Shown: in pieces, positions 52,658-62,082 of the stretch
Numbering within the stretch: position 1 is the stretch's first letter
How the letters are laid out: each line of letters opens with the position of its first letter
Assembly (NCBI RefSeq): GCF_036248255.1
Contig: NZ_CP109178.1
Span: 4,340,001-4,404,000, forward strand
DNA length: 64,000 bases
Source of the DNA: Streptomyces sp. NBC_01717
GTDB lineage: Bacteria > Actinomycetota > Actinomycetes > Streptomycetales > Streptomycetaceae
Direction of reading: 5' to 3'
Position numbers and translations under genes: made by a program
The notes under the pieces: model-generated
Database searches by the model: none
What the model was told of the DNA's origin: nothing
Seen by the model: only the letters and a program-made list of their open reading frames with translations

Positions 52658-55275
52658 TCAAGCCGGAAGCGATACCGCAGTTCACCGGCGACCTCGGCCA
52701 GCTGGAGAAGGACTACGGCAGCCTGAAAACCGATGCCGGGCACATCCGCAGCACCGGGTCCGATGTCCACACCCAGTTCCAGGGTCTGTCCGCCTACTAC
52801 CAGGCCCCCGAGGCGGAGAAACTCTTCGCGTCGACGAAGCCGGTCCAGGACCGGGCCGACACCTTCGCCGACGACCTGGAAAAAGTCTCCACCGCCCTGT
52901 CGGACTACGCCACCGAAGTCCGCCCGCTGGCCGCGAAGCTCGAGCAGCTGAAGACGGACGCGACGACGTTCGTCAACGCGAACAAGGACGACGACGACTG
53001 GGAGTACGACGAAGACAAGATCGACGAGCACAACCAGCTCCGCGACGACGTCACCGCGACCGTCGCCGCGTTCTGGGCCGCCGAACGCACCTGCCACAAC
53101 AAGATCACCGCCCTGTTCGGCGGAACCCAGATGGTCGCCGGCGACGGATCCGACCGCAAAGACCAGTACGGATTCAACGCCGACGACCTCAAGAACGCGA
53201 AACTCCCCTGGGGCGACCCGGTCGAGGAAAAGCACCACGTCTGGGAAGTCGGCCACTGGGTCAAGTCGTTCGTCTGGGACGGACTGATCGTCGACGGGAT
53301 CTGGGGCACCATCAAGGGCCTGGGCACCCTCGTCGGGTTCGGCGGCTGGGACGCCATGGGCCAGGCCTGGAAAGGCCTCGCCCAACTCGCCACCGGCCTC
53401 GCCATCACCGCGATCCCCGGCGCAGGCGCCCTGTTCTGGACCCTCCCCGACGACAAACTCCCCTCCTGGCTGCGTGACTCACGCACCGCCATGAAGGAAA
53501 CCGGCAAAGCACTCGTCGCCTGGGACGAATGGGGCAAGAACCCCGGACGGGCCGCCGGAGCCGTCACCTTCAACGTCCTGACCACCGTCTTCACCGGCGG
53601 CGCAGGCGCCGGAGTCTCCGGCGCCGGCAAAGCCGGCGCCGTCGCCAAGGTCCTCTCCGTCGCAGGCAAAGCCGGCAAGGTCATCGACCCCATGACCTAC
53701 ATCGCCAAAGGCGCCGGCGCAGGCCTCTCCAAAATCGGCGACATCACCAAAGGCCTCAAGGGCATCGGCAACATCGAGATCCCCACGTTGCCCGATGGCT
53801 CGTTCCACTTGCCCGACGGACACGTGCTGGACCCCAACGGCAACCTCATCCCACCGACCGGCGCGCTCGACACGCCCTCGATCCCGCACGCCACGGTCCC
53901 CGGGACGTCGCTGCCCACCTCCTGGCAGATCCAGCCCACGTCGGTGCCCGGAGTCCATGCCGGAAGCGGCATTCCCGATGTGCCGCACACGGGTGGCGGC
54001 TTCGACAACGTGCCGGCCGGCGGCGGCAGCCATGTGCCCGGCGCTCCGGCGACCCACGTACCGAACGGTTCCTTCGGGCCTGCCCCGGCGGCCTTCGACC
54101 CTGCAGGCCACGTACCGGGGAGCCCGGCGTCGCACGTACCGAACGGATCGTTCGGCCCCGCCCCGGCGGCGTTCGACCCGGCGGGCCACGTGCCGGGCGG
54201 TCCTGCGGGTCACATACCGGGCACGCCGGCAGGCCACGTCCCGAGCGGCTCGTTCGGCCCTGCCCCTGCGGCGTTCGACCCCGCGAGCCACGTACCTGGC
54301 GGTCCCGCAAGCCACATACCCGGCGGACCGGCAGCGCACGTTCCCGGCGAGCACTTCCCGACGGCTACGGGGCACGACGTCCCGACCACGCACGGACACG
54401 ACGCACCGGGTACGCACGGGCACGACGCCTCGCACCCCGGCGGGCACGCCGACGACGTGGCCGCACACGCCGACGACGCGACGCACGCCGGTGACACCGG
54501 CGGACATGTCGACCCGCACGGCGCCGCAGGCGACGCGCTGCACGGCGTGGACGACGCGGCTACGGCCGGCCACCATGGCGTGGACGGGACGGATGTCGCC
54601 GGGGCGGCGGACGACTTCAAGTACAGCCCGCACATCTCTGCGGATGACTTCGATGAACTCTCGACCGCCGAGAAGCACAGGGTCGCCGCAGCCGAACTCA
54701 CCGATGGCACCGTTCCGTTCACTGACGACCTGGCAGCGATCGAATACGGCCGGGACTACTGGAACGACTACGTCGACAACCTGGACCCGTCGGCGAAGCA
54801 GGCGCTCTGGGACTACACCGGCGAGACGTTCCCCTCGTACCACGACATGAACGGCCATCTGCGAGGCACGCCCGGCTACGGCCCGAGGCCCGAGGTGCTG
54901 CATGACATCGGCGAGATGGACAGGGTCATGTCGACCCGACCTGTGCCCGACGACATCATGGTCGTCCGGGGTACTGGTCTGGGCCACCTCAACCTGGAGT
55001 CTCCGCTCGACATGCTGGGCAATACCTATCCCGACAAGGGATACACCTCCACTTCCCTCGGTAATCACCCGGTGCCCAGCTTCGCGGGCAAGGAGGCGAT
55101 CCTGCATCTCCGTGTGCCGAAGGGGACGCCCGCGCTGTGGCTGGAGAAGGTCAGCAAGTTCGACGTGGAGGAACGGGAGCTGCTCCTGGCCCGTGGCTCC
55201 GAGTTCAAGGTGACCCGTGTGTTCATGGACAATGGCCAGGCCCAGGTCTACGGGGAAGTCCTACCTGCGAAGTAA
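52654..55275 (+). CDS. polymorphic toxin 1 with C-terminal ADP-ribosyltransferase-like domain
   Basis: 873 residues from GTG 52654. Residues 1-~150 are helical (WXG-like hairpin: [20 protein letters not shown]), ~205-360 hold hydrophobic Gly/Ala segments that could insert in membrane, and ~365-640 are a Pro/His/Asp linker with three [18 protein letters not shown] repeats. The last ~225 residues have the R-S-E order of ADP-ribosyltransferases: Arg772 in VVRGTG, Ser-Thr-Ser 799-801 in YTSTS, and Glu840-x-Glu842 in EERELLL. Predicted NAD-dependent modification of a target protein. Immunity candidates follow directly. Confidence 0.82.
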   Translation: MIKPEAIPQFTGDLGQLEKDYGSLKTDAGHIRSTGSDVHTQFQGLSAYYQAPEAEKLFASTKPVQDRADTFADDLEKVSTALSDYATEVRPLAAKLEQLKTDATTFVNANKDDDDWEYDEDKIDEHNQLRDDVTATVAAFWAAERTCHNKITALFGGTQMVAGDGSDRKDQYGFNADDLKNAKLPWGDPVEEKHHVWEVGHWVKSFVWDGLIVDGIWGTIKGLGTLVGFGGWDAMGQAWKGLAQLATGLAITAIPGAGALFWTLPDDKLPSWLRDSRTAMKETGKALVAWDEWGKNPGRAAGAVTFNVLTTVFTGGAGAGVSGAGKAGAVAKVLSVAGKAGKVIDPMTYIAKGAGAGLSKIGDITKGLKGIGNIEIPTLPDGSFHLPDGHVLDPNGNLIPPTGALDTPSIPHATVPGTSLPTSWQIQPTSVPGVHAGSGIPDVPHTGGGFDNVPAGGGSHVPGAPATHVPNGSFGPAPAAFDPAGHVPGSPASHVPNGSFGPAPAAFDPAGHVPGGPAGHIPGTPAGHVPSGSFGPAPAAFDPASHVPGGPASHIPGGPAAHVPGEHFPTATGHDVPTTHGHDAPGTHGHDASHPGGHADDVAAHADDATHAGDTGGHVDPHGAAGDALHGVDDAATAGHHGVDGTDVAGAADDFKYSPHISADDFDELSTAEKHRVAAAELTDGTVPFTDDLAAIEYGRDYWNDYVDNLDPSAKQALWDYTGETFPSYHDMNGHLRGTPGYGPRPEVLHDIGEMDRVMSTRPVPDDIMVVRGTGLGHLNLESPLDMLGNTYPDKGYTSTSLGNHPVPSFAGKEAILHLRVPKGTPALWLEKVSKFDVEERELLLARGSEFKVTRVFMDNGQAQVYGEVLPAK
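54048..54350 (+). repeat. coding repeats in the toxin 1 linker
   Basis: Three copies of a ~20-25-residue unit ([19 protein letters not shown] and variants, spaced by SPASHVP or [15 protein letters not shown]) lie in the toxin linker, followed by His/Asp-rich GHDA(P/S) repeats. The linker separates the conserved and toxin parts. Confidence 0.85.
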
Positions 55276-55290
55276 GGGAGCATTGCACGT

Positions 55291-55704
55291 ATGAGCAGGG
55301 AACAGCGACCTGATCCGGGACCTAATCCGCGCCTGAACGAGGATCTGTTGTTCAACGCGGCGCCCGGTGGACCACCGCGCTACAGCCATCTGTCCCAGAA
55401 GCCCGTTCAGTACCTCACCGTCGCGGACAGAGACGGCGACGTGATCGGCTATGTCTGGGCGAACGACGAGGACGACGCCGCCGGGTGGGTGGTCCGCAAG
55501 GCGGGCGGCGACGAGGCATTCAACAAGGGCGCCAGATGGGCCAGGAAACTCCACGACGCGAAGGCCCGCGGCATTGTGCCTTCCGCCGCCCTGGCAGAGA
55601 TGATTCAGGAGTCGGACCCCACGAAGAGCAGCCACGTCGTACCCGGGTCCTTGACCGAGGCGCCGAACGCCGACGTGGTCAGGAGACTGGCCAACCCGGA
55701 GTGA
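55291..55704 (+). CDS. putative immunity protein A (first of four paralogues)
   Basis: 137 residues from ATG 55291, 15 bp after the toxin. No known family recognised. The common core of the four paralogues is RPNPR...EDLLF, then GYVWANDEDDAAGW (53-66), a helix with W-x-x-KL-x-x-KA, and a C-terminal ESDPTKSSHVVPGSLTEAPN. Acidic, small and soluble, as expected for a toxin-neutralising protein. Its last ~115 bp of shared sequence are identical to paralogue A' (56141). Confidence 0.75.
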   Translation: MSREQRPDPGPNPRLNEDLLFNAAPGGPPRYSHLSQKPVQYLTVADRDGDVIGYVWANDEDDAAGWVVRKAGGDEAFNKGARWARKLHDAKARGIVPSAALAEMIQESDPTKSSHVVPGSLTEAPNADVVRRLANPE

Positions 55705-55706
55705 GG

Positions 55707-56105
55707 GTGACCAGCGGAAACCGACCCAATCCGCGCTTCGAAGAAGACATGCAGTTCAAGCGCATCGCCGGACCGCCCCGCTACAACCGTGTCGCGCGGG
55801 GGCCTGTGCAGCATGTGCGGGTGGTCGCGGACAACAGCGTGGTGATCGGATACGTCTGGGCGAACGACGAGGACGATGCCGCCGGCTGGCTGGTGCCGCC
55901 AGGGCTGGGCGCCGCCGAGATCAATGCCGGCGCCGCATGGCTTCGGAAGCTGCGGGACGCGAAGGCGCGAGAGATCGCCCCCACCACCCTGCTCACCGAA
56001 CTGATCCGGGACACGAGCGACATTCAAGGAAGCCGCGTCGTGCCCGGCTCGCCGGCCGAATCCACGACCCTCGATGAACTCAAGGAACTGGCGAACCAGG
56101 GCTGA
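55707..56105 (+). CDS. putative immunity protein B (second paralogue)
   Basis: 132 residues from GTG 55707 (VTSGNRPNPRFEEDMQFKRI), two bases after the stop of A, with GGAG giving a Shine-Dalgarno. It carries the same core (IGYVWANDEDDAAGW near the centre; GSRVVPGSPAESTTLDELKE at the C-terminus) but is only moderately similar to A. It probably arose by duplication followed by divergence. Family not recognised; immunity to toxin 1 or to related toxins is inferred from position. Confidence 0.72.
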   Translation: MTSGNRPNPRFEEDMQFKRIAGPPRYNRVARGPVQHVRVVADNSVVIGYVWANDEDDAAGWLVPPGLGAAEINAGAAWLRKLRDAKAREIAPTTLLTELIRDTSDIQGSRVVPGSPAESTTLDELKELANQG

Positions 56106-56140
56106 CCACCCCCATCGAGAAGTGACGGAGCACAGCCCGA

Positions 56141-56542
56141 ATGAGCAGGGAACAGCGGCCCAATCCGCGATTGAACGAGGACCTGTTGTTCAACGCGGCG
56201 CCCGGTGGGCCACCGCGCTACAGCCGTCTGTCCAACAGGCCCGTTCAGTACCTCACCGTCGTGGACAGGCATGGTCAGGTGATCGGCTACGCCTGGGCGA
56301 ACGACGAGGACGACGCCGCCGGGTGGGTGGTCCGCAAGGCGGGCGGCCACGAGGCGTTCAACGAGGGCTCCGTGTGGGCCATCAAGCTCCACGATGCGAA
56401 GGCCCGCGGCATTGTGCCTTCCGCCGCCCTGGCAGAGATGATTCAGGAGTCGGACCCCACGAAGAGCAGCCACGTCGTACCCGGGTCCTTGACCGAGGCG
56501 CCGAACGCCGAGGCGGTCCGGAGACGGGCCAACCCGGAGTGA
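56141..56542 (+). CDS. putative immunity protein A' (third paralogue)
   Basis: 133 residues from ATG 56141. Very similar to A (55291) with four fewer residues near the N-terminus and changes in the centre (VVDRHGQVIGYAWANDEDD; GGHEAFNEGSVWAIKL). The C-terminal ~115 bp are the same as A, and divergence is concentrated in the middle, the part most likely to contact a toxin. It begins a second A-B unit. Confidence 0.75.
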   Translation: MSREQRPNPRLNEDLLFNAAPGGPPRYSRLSNRPVQYLTVVDRHGQVIGYAWANDEDDAAGWVVRKAGGHEAFNEGSVWAIKLHDAKARGIVPSAALAEMIQESDPTKSSHVVPGSLTEAPNAEAVRRRANPE

Positions 56543-56544
56543 GA

Positions 56545-56952
56545 GTGACCAGCGAAAACCGACCCAATCCGCGCTTCGATGAGGACCTGCACTTCGAGCG
56601 CGGCGACGGGCCCCCGGACTATGGCTACAGGACGGATGGTCCCGTCCGTCATTTTGCCGTGGCGGACGGAACCGACACGGTACTGGGCTATGTGTGGGGT
56701 AACGACGAAGATGACGCGGCAGCCTGGGAGCCACGGTCGTCTGCCGGCCCCCGCGCATTCAACGGTGGCTTTCTGTGGGAGATGAAACTGCGCGAGTTCA
56801 AGGCGCGCGGTACAGCTCCTACGGTCGCCCTCGCCGAGATGATCATGGATTCGAGCGACATCGAATCGAGTCATGTCGTCGCTGGTTCGCAGGCCGAGGC
56901 ACCTACCCTTGCCGCTCTCAAGGAGTTGGCCAGGGAGCCGGACACGGCGTGA
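56545..56952 (+). CDS. putative immunity protein B' (fourth paralogue)
   Basis: 135 residues from GTG 56545, two bases after the stop of A'. The first ~40 bp match B (VTSENRPNPRFDED against VTSGNRPNPRFEED), after which it diverges strongly, keeping GYVWGNDEDDAAAW and SHVVAGSQAEAPTLAALKEL. The next toxin module starts 120 bp downstream. Confidence 0.72.
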   Translation: MTSENRPNPRFDEDLHFERGDGPPDYGYRTDGPVRHFAVADGTDTVLGYVWGNDEDDAAAWEPRSSAGPRAFNGGFLWEMKLREFKARGTAPTVALAEMIMDSSDIESSHVVAGSQAEAPTLAALKELAREPDTA

Positions 56953-57002
56953 CTCATCGCAGTCGGCTCTGTCATGCGTTGGTCACAACGGGCGGTCTCG
57001 GG

Positions 57003-57031
57003 TTGAACCGGCGTGGCTCGTTCGTCAGGAT
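57003..57031 (+). promoter_or_regulatory. promoter of toxin module 2
   Basis: TTGAAC (57003-57008), 17-bp spacer, CAGGAT (57026-57031). Same elements and spacing as at 51443-51471; flanking bases match only partly, so conservation of the hexamers is informative. Confidence 0.65.
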
Positions 57032-57072
57032 GGGTGTCGTAAAGGATCACTTGGCCTGGCAGGGGGAAGCGA

Positions 57073-57405
57073 ATGAAGTTCGACATGGGGGCGCAGGTTC
57101 TGTCGAGTCTGACGTCGAAGTCGCGTGGTTCGAGTGATGACTTGGGCACGTTGATCCGTCAGTTGGTTCAGGCGGCTGCGCCGTTGGAGGGGAAGTTCAA
57201 CGGTGCGGGGCGGGTGGCGTTCGATTCGTTCAAGAACCGGTCGGACGAGATCACGGCGGCGTTGAACGGTTCGCTGTCGGCGCTGCTGGGTGGTCAGTCG
57301 GGCATGGAGCAGGCGTTCGGCTCGGGTGACCAGGAGCAAGGTGACAACGCGCGTCAGCAGATGGGCGCGGCGAACTTCGACGCGGCCCGCTTCGGCGGAC
57401 GCTGA
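57073..57405 (+). CDS. WXG100-like small protein 1, module 2
   Basis: 110 residues, the same protein as 51512-51844; one synonymous base difference was seen (GTT for GTG in the LVQAAAP segment). ATG with the same GGGGGAAG leader. The first gene of module 2, with its own conserved promoter, so expression need not depend on the upstream immunity genes. Confidence 0.8.
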   Translation: MKFDMGAQVLSSLTSKSRGSSDDLGTLIRQLVQAAAPLEGKFNGAGRVAFDSFKNRSDEITAALNGSLSALLGGQSGMEQAFGSGDQEQGDNARQQMGAANFDAARFGGR

Positions 57406-57464
57406 CCGCCTCTCGGTTTCTTGGGTTCCACAGATTTCACGGATTTCACGGGGAGTGTTTGTTG

Positions 57465-57776
57465 ATGGCTGGTGGCAGTGATCGTCGGGCGTATGACACG
57501 GGTGCGTCGGCGGATGCGCAGGGCAACATCCAGGTCGTGATCGCGCGTCTGGAGGAAGTGATCGCAGCGCGTGACGGCCAGGTGAAGGCTGCGATGGCGG
57601 ACTTCACCGCGGACGGTGTGGCGGATGAGTACCACGGCAAGGAAATGCGGTGGAACCGGGCCTCGCAGGAGGTCAAGAGCATCATCCAGTTGCTGAAGAC
57701 GACGCTGGAGAAGAACGACGGGACCGCGCAGCACACGATCACGCGCGCGAAGGCAGCCGTCGACAACATCGGCTGA
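57465..57776 (+). CDS. ESAT-6-like (pore-forming ESAT-6 family) protein, module 2
   Basis: 103 residues from ATG 57465, with GGGGAG about 11 bases upstream. Protein sequence identical to 51867-52178. The 59-bp spacer before it contains a TTCACGGATTTCACGG direct repeat absent from module 1. No fossil follows it here, unlike module 1. Confidence 0.85.
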   Translation: MAGGSDRRAYDTGASADAQGNIQVVIARLEEVIAARDGQVKAAMADFTADGVADEYHGKEMRWNRASQEVKSIIQLLKTTLEKNDGTAQHTITRAKAAVDNIG

Positions 57777-57887
57777 GACCTCACCGCACCGGATTTCCCG
57801 GGGGTGTTGGCCCTCGGGACCGTGGTGCGCGCGGAAACGTTTTGTTCGACTGTTCGTGGTGGGTAGTTGGGGCACGGGGGTGTGCTG

Positions 57888-58280
57888 GTGACCGGGTGGG
57901 ATCTGAAGCCGCAGGGTATTCAGGGTGTGCTGAAGACGACGGGTGAGACGGCGGGGAAGATCGAGTCGTACGCGAAGTCGTACGGCACGCATCTGACGTC
58001 GGCGGCGACGAGTGCGGGCACGATCACCGCGGAGGACGGTGGTGAGGGCGGGGAGAAGGCCGGTGGCGGCCTGGTCGCTCTCGCCCTGTCGCAGTACGCC
58101 GAACACGCCACGACGGACCTGAAGTTCATCGCCGCCCGGGCCGGGAAGTCGTTGACCGGTGCGGTCGACGCGACGACCGCCTACCTCAACGGTGACCTGG
58201 AAATGGCCGCCGAGTCACAGCGCAAGGCTTTGGGTATCCCGGACCTGGACCTGACGAAGCCCGGGGTGCAGACCAAGTGA
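57888..58280 (+). CDS. DUF6507-like protein, module 2
   Basis: 130 residues from GTG 57888 ([10 protein letters not shown]). Apart from the start codon it equals the module 1 copy at 52265-52657. The stop overlaps the start of toxin 2 (GTGA), so the small protein and toxin are translated together in both modules. Confidence 0.8.
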   Translation: MTGWDLKPQGIQGVLKTTGETAGKIESYAKSYGTHLTSAATSAGTITAEDGGEGGEKAGGGLVALALSQYAEHATTDLKFIAARAGKSLTGAVDATTAYLNGDLEMAAESQRKALGIPDLDLTKPGVQTK

Positions 58281-61201
58281 TCAAGCCGGAAGCGATACCG
58301 CAGTTCACCGGCGACCTCGGCCAGCTGGAGAAGGACTACGGCAGCCTGAAAACCGATGCCGGGCACATCCGCAGCACCGGGTCCGATGTCCACACCCAGT
58401 TCCAGGGTCTGTCCGCCTACTACCAGGCCCCCGAGGCGGAGAAACTCTTCGCGTCGACGAAGCCGGTCCAGGACCGGGCCGACACCTTCGCCGACGACCT
58501 GGAAAAAGTCTCCACCGCCCTGTCGGACTACGCCACCGAAGTCCGCCCGCTGGCCGCGAAGCTCGAGCAGCTGAAGACGGACGCGACGACGTTCGTCAAC
58601 GCGAACAAGGACGACGACGACTGGGAGTACGACGAAGACAAGATCGACGAGCACAACCAGCTCCGCGACGACGTCACCGCGACCGTCGCCGCGTTCTGGG
58701 CCGCCGAACGCACCTGCCACAACAAGATCACCGCCCTGTTCGGCGGAACCCAGATGGTCGCCGGCGACGGATCCGACCGCAAAGACCAGTACGGATTCAA
58801 CGCCGACGACCTCAAGAACGCGAAACTCCCCTGGGGCGACCCGGTCGAGGAAAAGCACCACGTCTGGGAAGTCGGCCACTGGGTCAAGTCGTTCGTCTGG
58901 GACGGACTGATCGTCGACGGGATCTGGGGCACCATCAAGGGCCTGGGCACCCTCGTCGGGTTCGGCGGCTGGGACGCCATGGGCCAGGCCTGGAAAGGCC
59001 TCGCCCAACTCGCCACCGGCCTCGCGATCACCGCGATCCCCGGCGCAGGCGCCCTGTTCTGGACCCTCCCCGACGACAAACTCCCCTCCTGGCTGCGTGA
59101 CTCACGCACCGCCATGAAGGAAACCGGCAAAGCACTCGTCGCCTGGGACGAATGGGGCAAGAACCCCGGACGGGCCGCCGGAGCCGTCACCTTCAACGTC
59201 CTGACCACCGTCTTCACCGGCGGCGCAGGCGCCGGAGTCTCCGGAGCCGGCAAAGCCGGCGCCGTCGCCAAGGTCCTCTCCGTCGCAGGCAAAGCCGGCA
59301 AGGTCATCGACCCCATGACCTACATCGCCAAAGGCGCCGGCGCAGGCCTCTCCAAAATCGGCGACATCGCGAAGGGCCTCAAGGGGATCGAGAACATCGA
59401 GATCCCGAAGCTGCCGGACGACGCGATCGTGCTGCCCGAGGGTGCGCTCAAGCTGCCCGACGGGGCCGTACACCTCCCCGAGGGAGCAGCCATCCCGGAC
59501 GGGGCGGTCAAGCTCCCCGACGGCAATTTCAAGCTGCCCGACGATGTCCCGGTCCTGCCCGAGGGCGCCACCAAGCTGCCCACGGCACCCGGTGCACCCG
59601 CCCGCTACTTCGACAACGAGTACAACCTCCTCGACGAGAACGGCAACGTCCTCCAGAAGGTCGACGACGCCCGCGTCGAACCCTCCCCCGACATCAACCC
59701 CGGCACCGGCGCCGACACCCCGCACGCCGGCCCCCCGGACAGGGAACCGGCGCTGGTCGGCGCGGGCGCCCACACCGCCGACAACGCTGCCCACGTCGGC
59801 ACCAACGCAGGCGACCACGCCATCCGCATCGGCGACAGCCTCGGCAACGACCTCGGCGACATCGGCCGCACCGGCGACAACCTCCCGGGCAACAACATCG
59901 GCGACAACCTCCCCGGAGGCAACGCAGGCAACCACCTCCCCGGAGGCGGAGTCGGCAACCACATGCCCACCGGCCACGCCGGCGACCACATGCCCACCAA
60001 CAGCTTGGACAACACAGGGTCCGGCAGCCGTGCCGGCGAGAACGTGCCGGGACAGCGGACCGGGACCCCCGGCACAGGCCCTTCCAGCAGCCACGACGTG
60101 CCCGCCAGCTCCACCGCCGACAACGGGCTCGCCCGCCACAACGGCCCGACCGGCCCTGGTAATGCGGACGACCTGGGGCACTTCGCGGACGACGCGGGCC
60201 ACTCCGCGGATGACGCAGCCCACACAGCGGATGACTCCGGCCATGCCGCTGATGACGGGGACACACCCGCGAACCACACGGACGAGGGCATCGGGAACGG
60301 CCATAGCGGGGACCGGGAACTGACCGCCGCGGAGCGGAAGCAGATCCAGGACGAGCACATCCGGAGGGCCAACGAGCCCGACGGGCAGTGGTTCGCAAAG
60401 CACTACGACATACTCGGCCGCCGCAAGAGCATCAAAGTGGTGGACGGCGTCGAGCTCCCCCAATTGGCCAAAAACGCCGAGGGTAAGTGGATCTCCAGGT
60501 ACGACCTGCCGAGCGGGCCGTCCGAGACAAAGTTCGGCTCGAAGCCGCTCGGGACGGACACCGTGCCGGACGGGAATCTGCCGGAGCTTGACAACGCAGC
60601 AGCGAACCGCAAGGCCTCTGTGGACCTCACCAACGCGGCCAAGGCGTACGACGAAATGCCGACCGCCACGACGGAGGAGGCCCTCGCCAAGGCGAAGGAG
60701 GCATACACCGAGCAGGTTGGTGACGTACCCAACAACAGCAAGCTATCTGAGGCGCTGGGCGAGAAGGCGGCCGCGTTGCACGTGGTTCCCCACGAGTTCC
60801 CGACGGCCGAGGTGATCGAGCTTCCGAAGACACCCAACGGCGCCAACATGTTCGACCAGGTGTACAAGCTCGGCCCCGACGGAGAGCGCCTCATCGTCGA
60901 GGCCAAGGCCCCGAGCGGAGATCTCGACTGGCGTCACGGCCGTGCCGACCCGGAGAACCCAGCCAACCCGAACCTGGGCGACGACGGCGGGGCTCAGGGC
61001 ATGAGGGTCAAGCAGGGCACCAGGCTGTATATCCGCACGATTCTCGGTGAAATGGCGAAGCGCGGTGGACGTGATGCCGAGATCGCGGCGGAGCTCCGTA
61101 CCGCACTGAAAGAGGGGAAGCTGCAGTATGTCCTGGTGAAGGCAAAAGACCCCGTTGGCTCCTCCTACGCTGGTGCCATGCTCGAGCATTTGAAGATCTA
61201 G
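58277..61201 (+). CDS. polymorphic toxin 2 with C-terminal PD-(D/E)xK nuclease-like domain
   Basis: 974 residues from GTG 58277. Codons 1-364 are near-identical to toxin 1 (helical region, hydrophobic Gly/Ala segments); then a distinct linker: LP(E/D)GA-KLPDGA repeats (~375-440), G(D/N)NLPGGN-type repeats (~535-580) and an Asp/His-rich stretch. The C-terminal ~150 residues resemble REase-type toxins: [20 protein letters not shown] places Glu875-x-Lys877 as the ExK of a PD-(D/E)xK site, followed by QGTRLY (Gln913). A DNA- or RNA-cleaving activity is predicted. Two Imm49 genes follow. Confidence 0.82.
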   Translation: MIKPEAIPQFTGDLGQLEKDYGSLKTDAGHIRSTGSDVHTQFQGLSAYYQAPEAEKLFASTKPVQDRADTFADDLEKVSTALSDYATEVRPLAAKLEQLKTDATTFVNANKDDDDWEYDEDKIDEHNQLRDDVTATVAAFWAAERTCHNKITALFGGTQMVAGDGSDRKDQYGFNADDLKNAKLPWGDPVEEKHHVWEVGHWVKSFVWDGLIVDGIWGTIKGLGTLVGFGGWDAMGQAWKGLAQLATGLAITAIPGAGALFWTLPDDKLPSWLRDSRTAMKETGKALVAWDEWGKNPGRAAGAVTFNVLTTVFTGGAGAGVSGAGKAGAVAKVLSVAGKAGKVIDPMTYIAKGAGAGLSKIGDIAKGLKGIENIEIPKLPDDAIVLPEGALKLPDGAVHLPEGAAIPDGAVKLPDGNFKLPDDVPVLPEGATKLPTAPGAPARYFDNEYNLLDENGNVLQKVDDARVEPSPDINPGTGADTPHAGPPDREPALVGAGAHTADNAAHVGTNAGDHAIRIGDSLGNDLGDIGRTGDNLPGNNIGDNLPGGNAGNHLPGGGVGNHMPTGHAGDHMPTNSLDNTGSGSRAGENVPGQRTGTPGTGPSSSHDVPASSTADNGLARHNGPTGPGNADDLGHFADDAGHSADDAAHTADDSGHAADDGDTPANHTDEGIGNGHSGDRELTAAERKQIQDEHIRRANEPDGQWFAKHYDILGRRKSIKVVDGVELPQLAKNAEGKWISRYDLPSGPSETKFGSKPLGTDTVPDGNLPELDNAAANRKASVDLTNAAKAYDEMPTATTEEALAKAKEAYTEQVGDVPNNSKLSEALGEKAAALHVVPHEFPTAEVIELPKTPNGANMFDQVYKLGPDGERLIVEAKAPSGDLDWRHGRADPENPANPNLGDDGGAQGMRVKQGTRLYIRTILGEMAKRGGRDAEIAAELRTALKEGKLQYVLVKAKDPVGSSYAGAMLEHLKI

Positions 61202-61215
61202 TAAGAGGAGGGCAA

Positions 61216-62082
61216 GTGGTCACGCACATTCCCCGCCACGACTTCCGCACGGACAACGCGGCTGCAACCATGGCGCCGATCATCAAGGCCGCCGAAGAGG
61301 TGCTCGACGATCTCGAGACGTCCGAGTTCGACCGCTTCGATGCCTTGGGCTACACCCTGGCTGCAGCGGAGTGGCACTGCTTGACGGACCCGATGGCCAC
61401 GGAGTTCCCGACATGGGAGGCGTGGGTCACGGCCATGCAGGTCGGCTCCGCCCTGTTCATCTCAGGTACGGCGGCCGAAGGGCCCGTGCCGTGCCATATC
61501 GGCAGCAGGGGCGAGGTGAAGAACCTGCCCGCGACCGGCCCACAGGATTACCTGCACGCGGGGGACTGGCTCACTTCCTTCTATCTGGCGACGATCTGCC
61601 GCGAAAACGAGCGTCTCAACCAGCTGGCGCAGGTGCCCATCTCGTTCCTTCGCGAGTCCGGCGCGGAGTTCGACGAGTACATCTACGCGTGGGTGGAGAC
61701 CCTGCAGAACGCCTGGTTCGGGCGGCGGGAAACCTGGGACACCCTGGTCACGGCGGTCAATGGAACCGCCCCCGAGAGGGCACAGGTCGCCGGCAAAGAG
61801 CTGATGCTGAAGATCCTTTATCCGCCGCTGGAGCTCTTCCACCGCTACCAGCGACAGGACGCCCCGAAGTTCAACGCGGCACTGGTCGACGCTCTCACCT
61901 GGCACAAGGAGTACTGGACCGCCAACGAGGCGCGTTCTCTGAGTGGCGAAGGCCTGGTCGCTCTCGCCCCACTGGCCATCGCCTGTATGGCCCATGACGC
62001 CGGTATTCCGATCGAGATCGAGTCCGAATACCTTCCCAAGGCTCTCCTCCAGCGCAACTGGGTCGGCGAGTACGACACCTGA
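61216..62082 (+). CDS. Imm49 immunity protein, copy 1
   Basis: 288 residues from GTG 61216, with AGGAGGG four bases upstream, 14 bp after toxin 2. Imm49 signatures: WEAWVTAMQVGSALFISGTA, AGDWLTSFYLATICRENERL, EFDEYIYAWVETLQNAWFGR, ILYPPLELFHRYQRQDAPKF and the end ESEYLPKALLQRNWVGEYDT. Imm49 proteins are encoded beside polymorphic toxins and are taken to neutralise them. Position makes toxin 2 the prime target. Confidence 0.88.
   Translation: MVTHIPRHDFRTDNAAATMAPIIKAAEEVLDDLETSEFDRFDALGYTLAAAEWHCLTDPMATEFPTWEAWVTAMQVGSALFISGTAAEGPVPCHIGSRGEVKNLPATGPQDYLHAGDWLTSFYLATICRENERLNQLAQVPISFLRESGAEFDEYIYAWVETLQNAWFGRRETWDTLVTAVNGTAPERAQVAGKELMLKILYPPLELFHRYQRQDAPKFNAALVDALTWHKEYWTANEARSLSGEGLVALAPLAIACMAHDAGIPIEIESEYLPKALLQRNWVGEYDT

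Larger units (their letters stand above)
51512..53745 (+). repeat. toxin module 1: duplicated core
   Basis: This stretch corresponds to 57073-59368. The coding parts (three small genes and codons 1-364 of the toxin) are almost identical, with the few differences seen being synonymous. The spacers between genes (22 bp and 86 bp here, 59 bp and 111 bp in the other copy) are unrelated in sequence. Identity ends at ATC in GDI of the toxin (53745). Confidence 0.95.
57073..59368 (+). repeat. toxin module 2: duplicated core
   Basis: Second copy of the 51512-53745 core. Coding segments are near-identical; the spacers at 57406-57464 and 57777-57887 are unrelated to those of module 1, and the third gene starts with GTG instead of ATG, so identity begins at the second base of the start codon. 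It ends at 59368 inside the toxin gene. Confidence 0.95.
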
